A stretch of DNA of 24,203 nucleotides from SIG480 sp045595605 (lineage in GTDB: Bacteria > Bacillota > Clostridia > Oscillospirales > JAAYXM01). The stretch covers positions 1-24,203 of the forward strand of contig JAZOAS010000040.1 of the NCBI GenBank assembly GCA_045595605.1. The letters run 5' to 3'. The translations under genes and the position numbers were made by a program. The notes below the pieces were generated by a model. It saw only the letters and a list, made by a program, of their open reading frames with translations. It ran no database searches and had not been told where the DNA came from. Of the stretch, positions 7,097 through 14,742 are shown piece after piece; the first letter of the stretch is position 1, and every line of letters starts with the position of its first letter.

Positions 7097-7996
7097 TCAA
7101 TCTCCGTCCATACCGTTGATAGCCTCAAGTCCGAAGGAAGAAAGGATCTCAACAGCACGCTTAACATCATCTCTTGTAGCATCGGTTTCAGGAAGAGTGT
7201 CCTCTTTTCCGAGTGCCATATACTTTGATTTTGCAAAGCTATGATACCCTAAAACCTTTATTCTTCTTACATTCTTAAGTCCTGACAGAAACTTGCCTAT
7301 TGCACTGCATTCTCCATCGTTATGGCCCGGAACATAAGGATAGCGGATTTCAACTTTACATCCTCTTTCATCAAGCTTTCTGAGGTTTTCAAGAATAATT
7401 TTATTATCTTTTCCTGTGCAACGCTTATGAACATCACTGTCAATTGCCTTGATATCATACAAAAACTCATCCGTATAAGGAATTATTCTCTCAAACACAT
7501 CAAAGCTCGCATAACCGCAAGTATCAATATCCACACTTATTCCCTTGCCGTGAAGTATTCGTGCAAGCTCAATCGCAAATGCAGGTTGCGCAAGACACTC
7601 GCCACCCGAAAGAGTAACCCCTCCGCCGCTGCTTATGAAAAAGTCACGGTCTTCGAGCAGTTTTTCCGCGAGAGCTTCCGCCTCCCACTCTTCGCCGTAG
7701 AGAACTCTCGCCTCGTTAGGGCAAGTTTCAATACATTTATAACAGGCGATGCATCTGTCAAGATCACGTACGCCACCCTCACCGAGCGCACGAGACTCAC
7801 AAGCCTCAATACAGCTTCTGCAATTTATGCACTTGTGAGGAAACAACGCAACTTCTTTTTCAAATGATAACGTATCCGGGTTGTGGCACCATATACATCT
7901 GAGAGGACATCCCTTGAAAAAGACCGTGGAACGGATACCTTTTCCGTCGTGAACCGCCATTCTCTTGATGTTGGTTATAAGTCCCTTCAAGTTCAT
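7097..7996 (-). CDS. Glycyl radical enzyme activase (radical SAM)
   Basis: A 299-residue radical-SAM activase that abstracts a hydrogen from the glycine of its partner GRE. Seen: GCPLRCIWCHNP with the CxxxCxxC cluster ligands Cys30, Cys34 and Cys37; two ferredoxin-like clusters, CINCRSCIEAC (Cys56, 59, 62, 66) and CIACYKCIETC (Cys82, 85, 88, 92); and SGGGVTLSGGECLAQP, the SAM-binding GGE motif. The two extra clusters are typical of activases for dehydratase and decarboxylase GREs rather than for pyruvate formate-lyase, whose activase lacks them. The ATG overlaps the GRE stop as TGATG, with AAAGGGAG just upstream; a GTG one codon earlier is an alternative. The coupling makes it the dedicated partner of the adjacent GRE. 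Confidence 0.95.
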   Translation of the reverse strand: MNLKGLITNIKRMAVHDGKGIRSTVFFKGCPLRCIWCHNPDTLSFEKEVALFPHKCINCRSCIEACESRALGEGGVRDLDRCIACYKCIETCPNEARVLYGEEWEAEALAEKLLEDRDFFISSGGGVTLSGGECLAQPAFAIELARILHGKGISVDIDTCGYASFDVFERIIPYTDEFLYDIKAIDSDVHKRCTGKDNKIILENLRKLDERGCKVEIRYPYVPGHNDGECSAIGKFLSGLKNVRRIKVLGYHSFAKSKYMALGKEDTLPETDATRDDVKRAVEILSSFGLEAINGMDGD

Positions 7997-10074
7997 CACT
8001 CCCTTTCAGAGCGTGCAATATATTCATCCTGCTGCTCTTTCGGCAAATTTGCAAAAAGTTCATTCCATCCACAAAGTCTTACCTGAAGATTCGGGTAATT
8101 CTCCGGGTTCTTCTGTGCATCCTTCAGAACAGCAGTGTCAAGAACATTGTAATGCACCGAGAAACCACCGCGGTCAAGGTAAGTCTTCAATGTTGAATAC
8201 AAGGCATGAAGCCCGTTATCACCCTTTACTGCCGATGAATGCAGATCAAGGTCAAGCGTTACGGAATTCGGCGCATTCGTCGCATCAATTTCCGTTACCG
8301 ACAAGATATGCCCCGTCGCACCCTCACGGTCTGCACCAAAGGATGCGCTTGTGTTGAGCGATGTACTCTCTCCCGCAAGTCTTCCGTCAGGAGTTGCTGC
8401 AAGGCATGCACCCATCTGCCAGCGCACAGTTATAGAATGGAGACCAAGGCGATATACTCCACCTCTTGCGTTCGGAACGGCATTTATAATTTTGGCAAAC
8501 TTTTCCGCAAGGTCAGCTGCGTATTTATCTACAGTTTTATCTCCCATTCCATACTTCGGGAACTTCTTTTTTACCGTAATACGAAGTTTCTCGTGACCTT
8601 CCCAATTATTCCTCATAAGCTCAGAAAGCTCGGAAAGCGTCATAGACTTATCGTCATACACAAGCTTCTTTACCGCCATAAGCGAGTCAACCACAGTGGC
8701 AAGACCTATACAGCAGATGGAAGTGTTGTTGTATTTCGCACCAAATGAAGCAAATACATCCTTACCCGCTTTCACATAGTCACCGAAGGTAGATGTGAAG
8801 AACGGAGCCGTGTGAAGACGCGGATATTTTTCTTCCATCGCGGCAATATATTTTTTCGTACTTTCCAAAATATACTCGACCTGACGCAGATACTCCGCAT
8901 AAAACTCATCAAAAGTTTCAGACTTCTTCAAAACGGGCAGGCCAAGCTGACAACCATCGAGCACATCCTTGCCATCATTGAGAGCAAGCTCTATCGCCTT
9001 TGCGACGTTTACCCTTCCCGCACCCGGGCAGGTAATTTCTCCTCGACCACCGCACTCATAGCAACCGTCAATATGGTAATCAAAAGTGTCTTCAGGTGCA
9101 ATACCGAGGCGAATTAACGATTTTTTAAGCACCTCATCACTAAAGAAGCATATGCTGTTAGCCCCTTCCCTTACGCCGTCAAGCGCAAATTTGAGAAATT
9201 CCTCATGAGGCTCTTTTGCACAAATAATATGTATTTTAACACACGGAAACTTCTTCTTTCTGTATTCATCAATAAACACAAACGAAAGCTCGTTTGTAAG
9301 GTCGTTTCCGTTCTCATCAGTTCCGCCAAGGGCAAGCGGCTGATTTTCAACAACACCATGGTCGTTGATTTCTGCAAGAAATGCAGAAACAAGCTTTTTT
9401 GCCTCCTCGCTATCCGTATTCTCATAGAACGGATAGAGAAGACTGTCGAGACGACCGAAGGTTCTTATCCATGTCTGCTCGGTAAAATCCTGCAGGAAGT
9501 AATGAAGAAGAATCATCTGAAATGCTTCAAACAGATTTGAAGGTGGCGCAACAAGGAGGTTTGATAGTCCGCGTGCGATACGCCATTTTTCCGCTTTTTC
9601 CGCCTCTGATATAGCGCGTTTAATAAATCTTTCCGCCGCATTGTATTGGCGGAGAGCCGCTTTGAAAAAGCGTTTCTTTTGCTCGTCGTCTCCCGCTTTC
9701 TCCGCAGCTTCCTCAACACGTTTTTTAAGCCCGACAAAACCAAGAGAAATTACATCTTCCCAATTCGGGCAGGTGTGACCAAAGTCAACAACCATTTGCA
9801 AAGTATTTGTCCTTGCAAGGTCGTTATAATGTTCCTCATCAATATACGGAAACTCTTTTTTGAATCTGCTCGTTATAACCTTGAAAGGCTCAAAAAACTG
9901 ATTTCTCACAAGCTCTGTGTGACAGAAGAATGTATTTGAATCAGCAAACGATATTTCACAGTTATCAAGGAGAAACTCCGTCTTTTCAGCATCTGTCAGA
10001 AGCGCATCATGCCCCTCAACAGGAATGTATCTAAGGATATTTTCTTTGAGAAATTCAAAATTTTCACTACTCAT
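7996..10074 (-). CDS. Short glycyl radical enzyme of unknown substrate
   Basis: A 692-residue member of the pyruvate formate-lyase-like GRE superfamily. Seen: active-site GCYE with thiyl Cys338 and Glu340 (GCVE in known eliminases), then NVAKAIELALNDG (356-368); ATPDGR (560-565); GATGHILSV (585-593); and the glycyl loop VRLCGWNELFANL, radical Gly669. Cys-x-Glu points to a dehydratase, C-O lyase or decarboxylase and argues against pyruvate formate-lyase, which has two adjacent cysteines. It is shorter than characterised eliminases (about 780-860) and lacks part of the N-terminal region. Canonical loops read RVSGY or RVAGY; RLCGW is unusual. Its ATG overlaps the mannosidase stop as ATGA, behind AAGGAGAA. 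No microcompartment, aldehyde or alcohol dehydrogenase gene is nearby. Superfamily certain, reaction unknown. Confidence 0.93.
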   Translation of the reverse strand: MSSENFEFLKENILRYIPVEGHDALLTDAEKTEFLLDNCEISFADSNTFFCHTELVRNQFFEPFKVITSRFKKEFPYIDEEHYNDLARTNTLQMVVDFGHTCPNWEDVISLGFVGLKKRVEEAAEKAGDDEQKKRFFKAALRQYNAAERFIKRAISEAEKAEKWRIARGLSNLLVAPPSNLFEAFQMILLHYFLQDFTEQTWIRTFGRLDSLLYPFYENTDSEEAKKLVSAFLAEINDHGVVENQPLALGGTDENGNDLTNELSFVFIDEYRKKKFPCVKIHIICAKEPHEEFLKFALDGVREGANSICFFSDEVLKKSLIRLGIAPEDTFDYHIDGCYECGGRGEITCPGAGRVNVAKAIELALNDGKDVLDGCQLGLPVLKKSETFDEFYAEYLRQVEYILESTKKYIAAMEEKYPRLHTAPFFTSTFGDYVKAGKDVFASFGAKYNNTSICCIGLATVVDSLMAVKKLVYDDKSMTLSELSELMRNNWEGHEKLRITVKKKFPKYGMGDKTVDKYAADLAEKFAKIINAVPNARGGVYRLGLHSITVRWQMGACLAATPDGRLAGESTSLNTSASFGADREGATGHILSVTEIDATNAPNSVTLDLDLHSSAVKGDNGLHALYSTLKTYLDRGGFSVHYNVLDTAVLKDAQKNPENYPNLQVRLCGWNELFANLPKEQQDEYIARSERE

Positions 10075-12509
10075 AATAATTCTCCTTTCGACTTTATGAT
10101 GCGTCGTGTTTCCCCTGCAAGCATCGCAAAACAGTTATCTTCCAAGAGATACGGAACATCCAGAAGCACGCATGGTATGAACTCATCCGCCTTTACGGTT
10201 ATGCTGTCCTCATCTTCAGAGACGATTTCCGCATCCTTATATGCGATACCAAGATCTGCAAGTTTTCCCTTTATGTAAAATGTTCTGTCTGCACCAAGGT
10301 TACTTTCTGCATCGCATATGATGAGAGCATCCCCTGACATAAGCTTTTCGTATTCACTGTTATCACATTCAAATACAACCTCGGATAAGTTTACATCCAC
10401 ATCAAAGTTAAAGCTTCTTTCAAGCCCCTTTTCATTCTTTTTGCAATCGTATAAATAAAGTGATGCACGTCCGTTGCATCTTTCAAGGCCATCGTTGCAT
10501 ACATACACGGAAAGCTTTCCGTTCTTGTTCTCAATCGACGTAATCATCGGCTTTGCCGCGCGCTTGAACGAATAGTATGCAGGCTTCGGCATTGCATAGT
10601 AATCAATTATCGACCAGCCATTGGAAGCAGGCCAACAATCGTTCAGCATCCAGTAAATAAGACCTGATGCGAACCATTTATTCCTTCGGTGTGCCTCAAA
10701 GGTTATTCTTATCCATTCACACTGAAGCATCTGCTGTTTTTTCAATCGATCGCGTCCGTCGATATAGTTTCCGAACATCTTTTCTGCCATGACCTGAATC
10801 GAACCGAACAAGGTTCTCACCTGATCCTCACCATTTTTGGTATGGAACTCAAGCATTTCGAGGTCATTGTAAATATCATCCTCAGACAAAAACTTCTCAA
10901 GGCTTGATATGAACGCAAGCCCGAGGCAACACTGCTCAACACTAAAGCGAGCAATCATTTTCGAGAGTGTTTCGGTGTAGTTATTGAAATCAGTTTCATA
11001 AGCCTCCTTGAATACAAGGCCCTGGTAATTTGTATTATGCGTTGTTCCGCGCGTTACCGAACAGTAGAGATCCCCACCCCACGGAGATGAGGGGAAGAAG
11101 TACCGTTCTCTGTCGTACTTTTTAAGTATCGGCTCAAGTCCGTATGTTGCAGAAAGATATCCTTCAAAATCTGTTCTGTTTTCGTTTCCGAGCGCCGCGT
11201 TTTCATTATCACCCGTCCACCATGCAAGGCAGGCATGATTACGGAGACGAAGCGCCGCTGCACGAGCTTCAGCATTTAGTGCCTTTATGAACCACTCTTC
11301 TTTTTCAGGGTACGTTCCGCACGCCATAAGAAAGTCCTGCGTAACGAGGATTCCGAGTCGGTCACATTCATCATAGAAGCAGTCCTGCTCAAAAATTCCT
11401 CCACCCCATACGCGAATCATATTCATTCCCGCATCTTTTGAAAGCTTGAGAAGCCTTTTGATTTTTTCAGGAGTTTCAGCAGACGGAAACGGCTCGCACG
11501 GCACCCAGTTTCCGCCCTTGCACATGATTTTTATATCGTTTACGACAACGGTGAAGCAGGCAGTCTTTTCGTTTCTGTCTCGCTCGGCAAAGAATTCATC
11601 ACTCTTCATTTCTTTGCATTTCTGTGCTGCATCGCTTCCCGGTTCATCTTCAAGCTGAATAACGGTTATCTCTCTTATTCCAAAAACCGTTTCCTTTACG
11701 GAAGACGGCGTTGATATAACAAGCTTATAAAGAGGCTGCTCACCATATCCGTTTGGATACCAAAGCTCAGGTGACGGTATGTCGAAGCTTTCGTCCATAG
11801 TCTCTTTAAGAATTTTACGAACCTTTGAAAAAATAAGTTTTCCGTCAGGCGCATATATCTTCATTTCAGCAGAAGCTTCTTCTGGAATTACATCACGAAA
11901 CTCTATCTCGGCCTTTATCTGAGCTGAAAATGGCGTAATGCGCTTTGTGAAAACATATACATTCGCAATTTCATTTGGCTTTCTGAACACAAGACGAACA
12001 TCACGGTAAATTCCCATTGTCACAAAGCGGTCAACCCAGTCCCAGCCGTATGTGCACTGCATACGGCGCGTGTTCATTCTCTCTCGCGAGAAAACGCCCT
12101 CACATTCCGGCATATCTTTTACTTCTTCAATCGGTGACCGAAAAACTACTTTGAGAGTATTTTCACCTTTTTTCAAAACTCCGTCAACACAAAATTCGTA
12201 CGGAATGAACATATTATCCGCTTTACCTATTTTTATTCCGTTGAGGAACACATCGCAGTATGTATCAAGTCCGTCAAATTCTATGTATGCATTTTCCTGA
12301 ATTTCATCTGCTACGAATTTTCTTTCGTATGTGAAATCCTTATGCTCAATCCACCTATATAGCTCAACATTATCGCGGTAATATAAATCTTTCATTATTC
12401 CGTTTTTTATAAAATCAGTATGAACACAACCCGGAACGGATGCCTCCATCGCGATTTCGTTATTATTTTTATCAAAGCCTTTTAAGAGCCATTTTCCGTT
12501 CAGATCCAT
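10071..12509 (-). CDS. Glycoside hydrolase family 2, beta-mannosidase-like
   Basis: An 812-residue GH2 enzyme with the layout of bacterial beta-mannosidases. Seen: N-terminal jelly-roll (LNGKWLLKG, then VPGCVHTDF near 26-34); immunoglobulin-like middle; TIM barrel with CKGGNWVPCEPF (330-341), IRVWGGGIFEQD (365-376), WWTGDNE with probable acid/base Glu436, and RFSVE with probable nucleophile Glu525. The usual SEFG after the nucleophile is replaced by VEQCCLG, and WCGNNE reads WTGDNE, so the substrate may be unusual. No signal peptide: a cytoplasmic enzyme acting on imported short mannosides. ATG 12509 is chosen because AAGGA lies 8 bases upstream; an in-frame TTG two codons earlier is too close to it. 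First gene of the GRE operon. Beta-galactosidase or beta-glucuronidase activity seems less likely. Confidence 0.85.
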   Translation of the reverse strand: MDLNGKWLLKGFDKNNNEIAMEASVPGCVHTDFIKNGIMKDLYYRDNVELYRWIEHKDFTYERKFVADEIQENAYIEFDGLDTYCDVFLNGIKIGKADNMFIPYEFCVDGVLKKGENTLKVVFRSPIEEVKDMPECEGVFSRERMNTRRMQCTYGWDWVDRFVTMGIYRDVRLVFRKPNEIANVYVFTKRITPFSAQIKAEIEFRDVIPEEASAEMKIYAPDGKLIFSKVRKILKETMDESFDIPSPELWYPNGYGEQPLYKLVISTPSSVKETVFGIREITVIQLEDEPGSDAAQKCKEMKSDEFFAERDRNEKTACFTVVVNDIKIMCKGGNWVPCEPFPSAETPEKIKRLLKLSKDAGMNMIRVWGGGIFEQDCFYDECDRLGILVTQDFLMACGTYPEKEEWFIKALNAEARAAALRLRNHACLAWWTGDNENAALGNENRTDFEGYLSATYGLEPILKKYDRERYFFPSSPWGGDLYCSVTRGTTHNTNYQGLVFKEAYETDFNNYTETLSKMIARFSVEQCCLGLAFISSLEKFLSEDDIYNDLEMLEFHTKNGEDQVRTLFGSIQVMAEKMFGNYIDGRDRLKKQQMLQCEWIRITFEAHRRNKWFASGLIYWMLNDCWPASNGWSIIDYYAMPKPAYYSFKRAAKPMITSIENKNGKLSVYVCNDGLERCNGRASLYLYDCKKNEKGLERSFNFDVDVNLSEVVFECDNSEYEKLMSGDALIICDAESNLGADRTFYIKGKLADLGIAYKDAEIVSEDEDSITVKADEFIPCVLLDVPYLLEDNCFAMLAGETRRIIKSKGELL

Positions 12510-12542
12510 ATCCAATATCCTTTCGGCACTATTTTCACCATT

Positions 12543-12571
12543 ATTTTAACACGAGCACATTGTACCGATAA
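12543..12571 (-). promoter_or_regulatory. Candidate promoter of the mannosidase-GRE operon
   Basis: Minus strand: TTATCG (12566-12571), 17-bp spacer, TAAAAT (12543-12548). The -10 is good and the -35 poor, as expected for a promoter needing an activator such as the divergent AraC protein. An AAGAGTT/AACTCTT inverted repeat (12580-12586, 12600-12606) lies just upstream and could be a regulatory site. Confidence 0.45.
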
Positions 12572-12666
12572 ATACATAAAAGAGTTTTTTATAATTTTCA
12601 ACTCTTAAATTTGCCATTTGTTATATTTTAACTATTTTCTTTTACAAATTTCATTTCATATTTTGC

Positions 12667-12695
12667 TTGTGAAAATATCCGTTTTGTGATATTCT
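12667..12695 (+). promoter_or_regulatory. Promoter of the cupin-AraC regulator
   Basis: TTGTGA (12667-12672), 17-bp spacer, TATTCT (12690-12695). An AATATC/GATATT inverted repeat (12674-12679, 12688-12693) spans the spacer and -10 and could be an autoregulatory site. The gene follows a strong site, AAAGGATGTGAT, ending just before ATG 12718. Confidence 0.6.
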
Positions 12696-12717
12696 GTAAT
12701 CAAAGGATGTGATGTAA

Positions 12718-13503
12718 ATGCTTTTCGATCAGGAACAACTGAACATCTCACAGCTATATGCCGTTATGTATTATAAGCCCGTCAAACTTTCTCACAAATA
12801 TCTGCGAAAGCCCCCGTTCTACGAGTTAACCTATTACAACAAAGGCGACAGCACAATAAATTTCAACGGAAAAACTTTGCATGTAAGCACCGGCGATATA
12901 TTATTCATTCCAAAGTATATCGGTGACGAGAATTACACAGTTGAAGCAAAAAGCAGGTTTTCTCTGTACAACATCTATTTTGACACCGATGTCGAGCTTC
13001 CGAATGAAGCAATTGTCATTTCCGCGAAAAACGAAAACATAAAGCACCTCTTCGACAAAATTCACAACATCTGGGTCGGTCACCAACCCGGCTATTACCT
13101 GAAGTGTATGCAACTTGCCTACGAAATTTTTAGCGCTGTCCGGAATATGCAGACGAATTATGAACCAAAAGAAAAACTTCTCCAGCTTTCAGCCTCCGAA
13201 GACTATATTGCAAACCACTATTGCGATACTGATTTCGACTACGAAACCCTCATCAGCCTTTCAGGCCTTTCTTACTCGTATTTCAAAAAGCTTTTCATAT
13301 CAAAATACGGTGTACCACCCGTAAAGCACATCACCAGACTCCGGATAAACCGCGCCTGCGAGCTTTTACAGTCTGATAAGTTCACGATTTCTGAAATCGC
13401 ACGCGCCTGCGGTTTTGAAAATATCTACTATTTCTCAAATGTATTCAAAAAGCATATGGGTGTTTCCCCGAAGAAATACGGTTCTTTCATTGACAGTGAT
13501 TAG
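12718..13503 (+). CDS. AraC-family regulator with N-terminal cupin sensor
   Basis: A 261-residue regulator. Residues about 10-110 form a beta-rich cupin-like sensor (PPFYELTYYNKGD, then TLHVSTGDILFIPKY) as in AraC-type sugar sensors. The C-terminal 100 residues are the DNA-binding domain: LISLSGLSYSYFKKLFISKY for the first helix-turn-helix and ISEIARACGFENIYYFSNVF for the second, ending in the usual GVSPKKYG. The ATG sits 8 bases after an AAAGGATGTGAT site. It is divergent from the mannosidase-GRE operon, with 208 AT-rich bases between, so it most likely activates that operon in response to a sugar. Its ligand might be mannose, a mannoside or the GRE substrate; the sequence does not say which. 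Confidence 0.9.
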   Translation: MLFDQEQLNISQLYAVMYYKPVKLSHKYLRKPPFYELTYYNKGDSTINFNGKTLHVSTGDILFIPKYIGDENYTVEAKSRFSLYNIYFDTDVELPNEAIVISAKNENIKHLFDKIHNIWVGHQPGYYLKCMQLAYEIFSAVRNMQTNYEPKEKLLQLSASEDYIANHYCDTDFDYETLISLSGLSYSYFKKLFISKYGVPPVKHITRLRINRACELLQSDKFTISEIARACGFENIYYFSNVFKKHMGVSPKKYGSFIDSD

Positions 13504-13517
13504 ACCTGAATACGGAT

Positions 13518-13550
13518 TTGAAGCTCTTGTAAAATCTGCTCAATTTTTTT
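13518..13550 (+). terminator. Weak intrinsic terminator after the cupin-AraC gene
   Basis: A 6-bp stem with one bulge (TTGAAGC at 13518-13524 against GCTCAA at 13538-13543) is followed by seven T residues. The stem is weak, but the position just after the stop and the T-run fit. Confidence 0.45.
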
Positions 13551-13570
13551 CATTTTTTTACCTCAAAATG

Positions 13571-13601
13571 TATTGACAAACAATACCTGCTTTAGTATAA
13601 T
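13571..13601 (+). promoter_or_regulatory. Perfect-consensus sigma-A promoter with overlapping inverted repeat
   Basis: TTGACA (13573-13578), 17-bp spacer, TATAAT (13596-13601): both hexamers match consensus exactly. An inverted repeat TATTG-ACAAA-CAATA (13571-13585) covers the -35 box, where a repressor would sit. It drives the Gfo/Idh/MocA gene. Confidence 0.85.
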
Positions 13602-13639
13602 TCCTTCGAAAACTGAATTAAATGAAAGAGGGAGAAAAA

Positions 13640-14701
13640 ATGGAGAATAAAATTCTTAAGTTTGCCGTTATCGGTACAAGCGACATGGCTAACTACCACA
13701 TGAATTCAGTAGTATCACACAAGAACACAGAGCTTGTCGCAATCTGCGACATCCACCCCGAAAGAATCACTCCGCGCGCTATTGAGCACAATGTAAAAAA
13801 GACTTTTACAGATTACAAGGAAATGCTCAAAGACCCCGAGATTGATGCAGTTATCGTCTGCACACCCGACTTCGTTCACGAGGAGATGACCGTTGAGGCA
13901 CTCAAAGCAGGAAAGCACGTTCTCTGCGAGAAGCCGATGGCTCTTACTATGGAAGAGTGCGAGCGTATGGTCGAAGCTGCAAAGAAGTATTCACCGAAGA
14001 TGATGGTCGGTCAGATTTGCCGCTATACACCTGCTTTCAAGCTTGCAAAGCAGCTTATCGAGCAGGGCGAGATTGGCGAGCTTTACGCTGTTGAGAGCGA
14101 ATATGCTCATGACTACAAGTATGCAAACCCCGGTGTTGATAACTGGCGCCGTGACCCGAAGCATCCGCGCGAAGGCTTTATCGGCGGTGGTTGCCACGCG
14201 GTTGACCTTCTCCGTTGGATTGCAGGTAACCCGACAGAGGTCGTTGCATACGCTAACCGCAAAAACCTCACAGATTGGCCGGTTGACGACTCAACCTTCT
14301 CTATCATGAAGTTCCCGAACGATGTTATCGGTAAGGTTTATGTTTCTATCGGATGCAAGCGCGAATACACAATGCGCTCTGTCTTCTCCGGAACAAAGGG
14401 CACTATCATCTGCAACAATACAGACATCTCTCTTACTCTCTACAAAGAAGATGTTCCGTCTGCTGCAAGCCTCTTCCCGAATCAGCCCGAAGGCCAGCCG
14501 AACATGGTCAGATATGAGCTTCCTGTTCCGGTTAACAACCACAACACCTCAGGCGAGCTTGATGAGCTTGTTGACTGCATCCTCAACGACAAGCCCGTTA
14601 AGACAACCGCAGAGGAAGGCGCAGCTACTGTTGCTGTCTGCCGTGCTGCTGTTGAGTCTTCAAAGACAGGCAAGATTATTCAGGTCAAGTACCCCAAATA
14701 A
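13640..14701 (+). CDS. Gfo/Idh/MocA-family NAD(P)-dependent oxidoreductase
   Basis: A 353-residue dehydrogenase of the Gfo/Idh/MocA family, which oxidises or reduces sugars, cyclitols or their derivatives. Seen: N-terminal Rossmann fold (FAVIGTSDMANYH, 8-20; CD at 36-37), the CEKPMALT motif (96-103) with the hallmark Lys98, and GGGCHAVDLLRW (182-193) with probable catalytic His186 and Asp189. The usual Asp four residues before that His appears replaced by Gly, a variant I believe occurs in some subfamilies. ATG 13640 is chosen because GAGGGAG lies 5 bases upstream; an earlier ATG at 13622 precedes that site. Codons are rich in ATC, AAC, TAC and GAC, as in the GAPDH gene, suggesting high expression. 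Single gene between two AraC regulators; substrate unknown, perhaps shared with the operon at 15657-19547. Confidence 0.9.
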   Translation: MENKILKFAVIGTSDMANYHMNSVVSHKNTELVAICDIHPERITPRAIEHNVKKTFTDYKEMLKDPEIDAVIVCTPDFVHEEMTVEALKAGKHVLCEKPMALTMEECERMVEAAKKYSPKMMVGQICRYTPAFKLAKQLIEQGEIGELYAVESEYAHDYKYANPGVDNWRRDPKHPREGFIGGGCHAVDLLRWIAGNPTEVVAYANRKNLTDWPVDDSTFSIMKFPNDVIGKVYVSIGCKREYTMRSVFSGTKGTIICNNTDISLTLYKEDVPSAASLFPNQPEGQPNMVRYELPVPVNNHNTSGELDELVDCILNDKPVKTTAEEGAATVAVCRAAVESSKTGKIIQVKYPK

Positions 14702-14704
14702 TTG

Positions 14705-14742
14705 AACAGATATACACAGCTCCGCCGTACGGCGCATCTGTT
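14705..14742. other. Stem-loop between convergent genes
   Basis: AACAGAT (14705-14711) pairs with ATCTGTT (14736-14742), enclosing an inner CGCCG/CGGCG pairing (14723-14734). No T-run follows on the plus strand, so termination here is uncertain; it may protect the 3' end of either transcript. Confidence 0.4.

Noticed and set aside
7322..7867. 181-codon plus-strand open frame opposite the activase
   Set aside because: Antisense to the three Fe-S cluster motifs of a certain radical-SAM gene; composition is unlike a real protein.
8239..8748. 169-codon plus-strand open frame opposite the GRE
   Set aside because: Antisense shadow; the GRE frame is supported by active-site and glycyl motifs.
7996..10074. 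Pyruvate formate-lyase (pflB)
   Set aside because: The paired cysteines of pyruvate formate-lyase are missing (GCYE instead), the activase has two extra Fe-S clusters, and the context is sugar catabolism.
12510..12717. Riboswitch in the AT-rich gap between the mannosidase and AraC genes
   Set aside because: Only short inverted repeats and two promoters were found; no extended conserved-looking stem structure, and the predicted leaders are about 30 bases or less.
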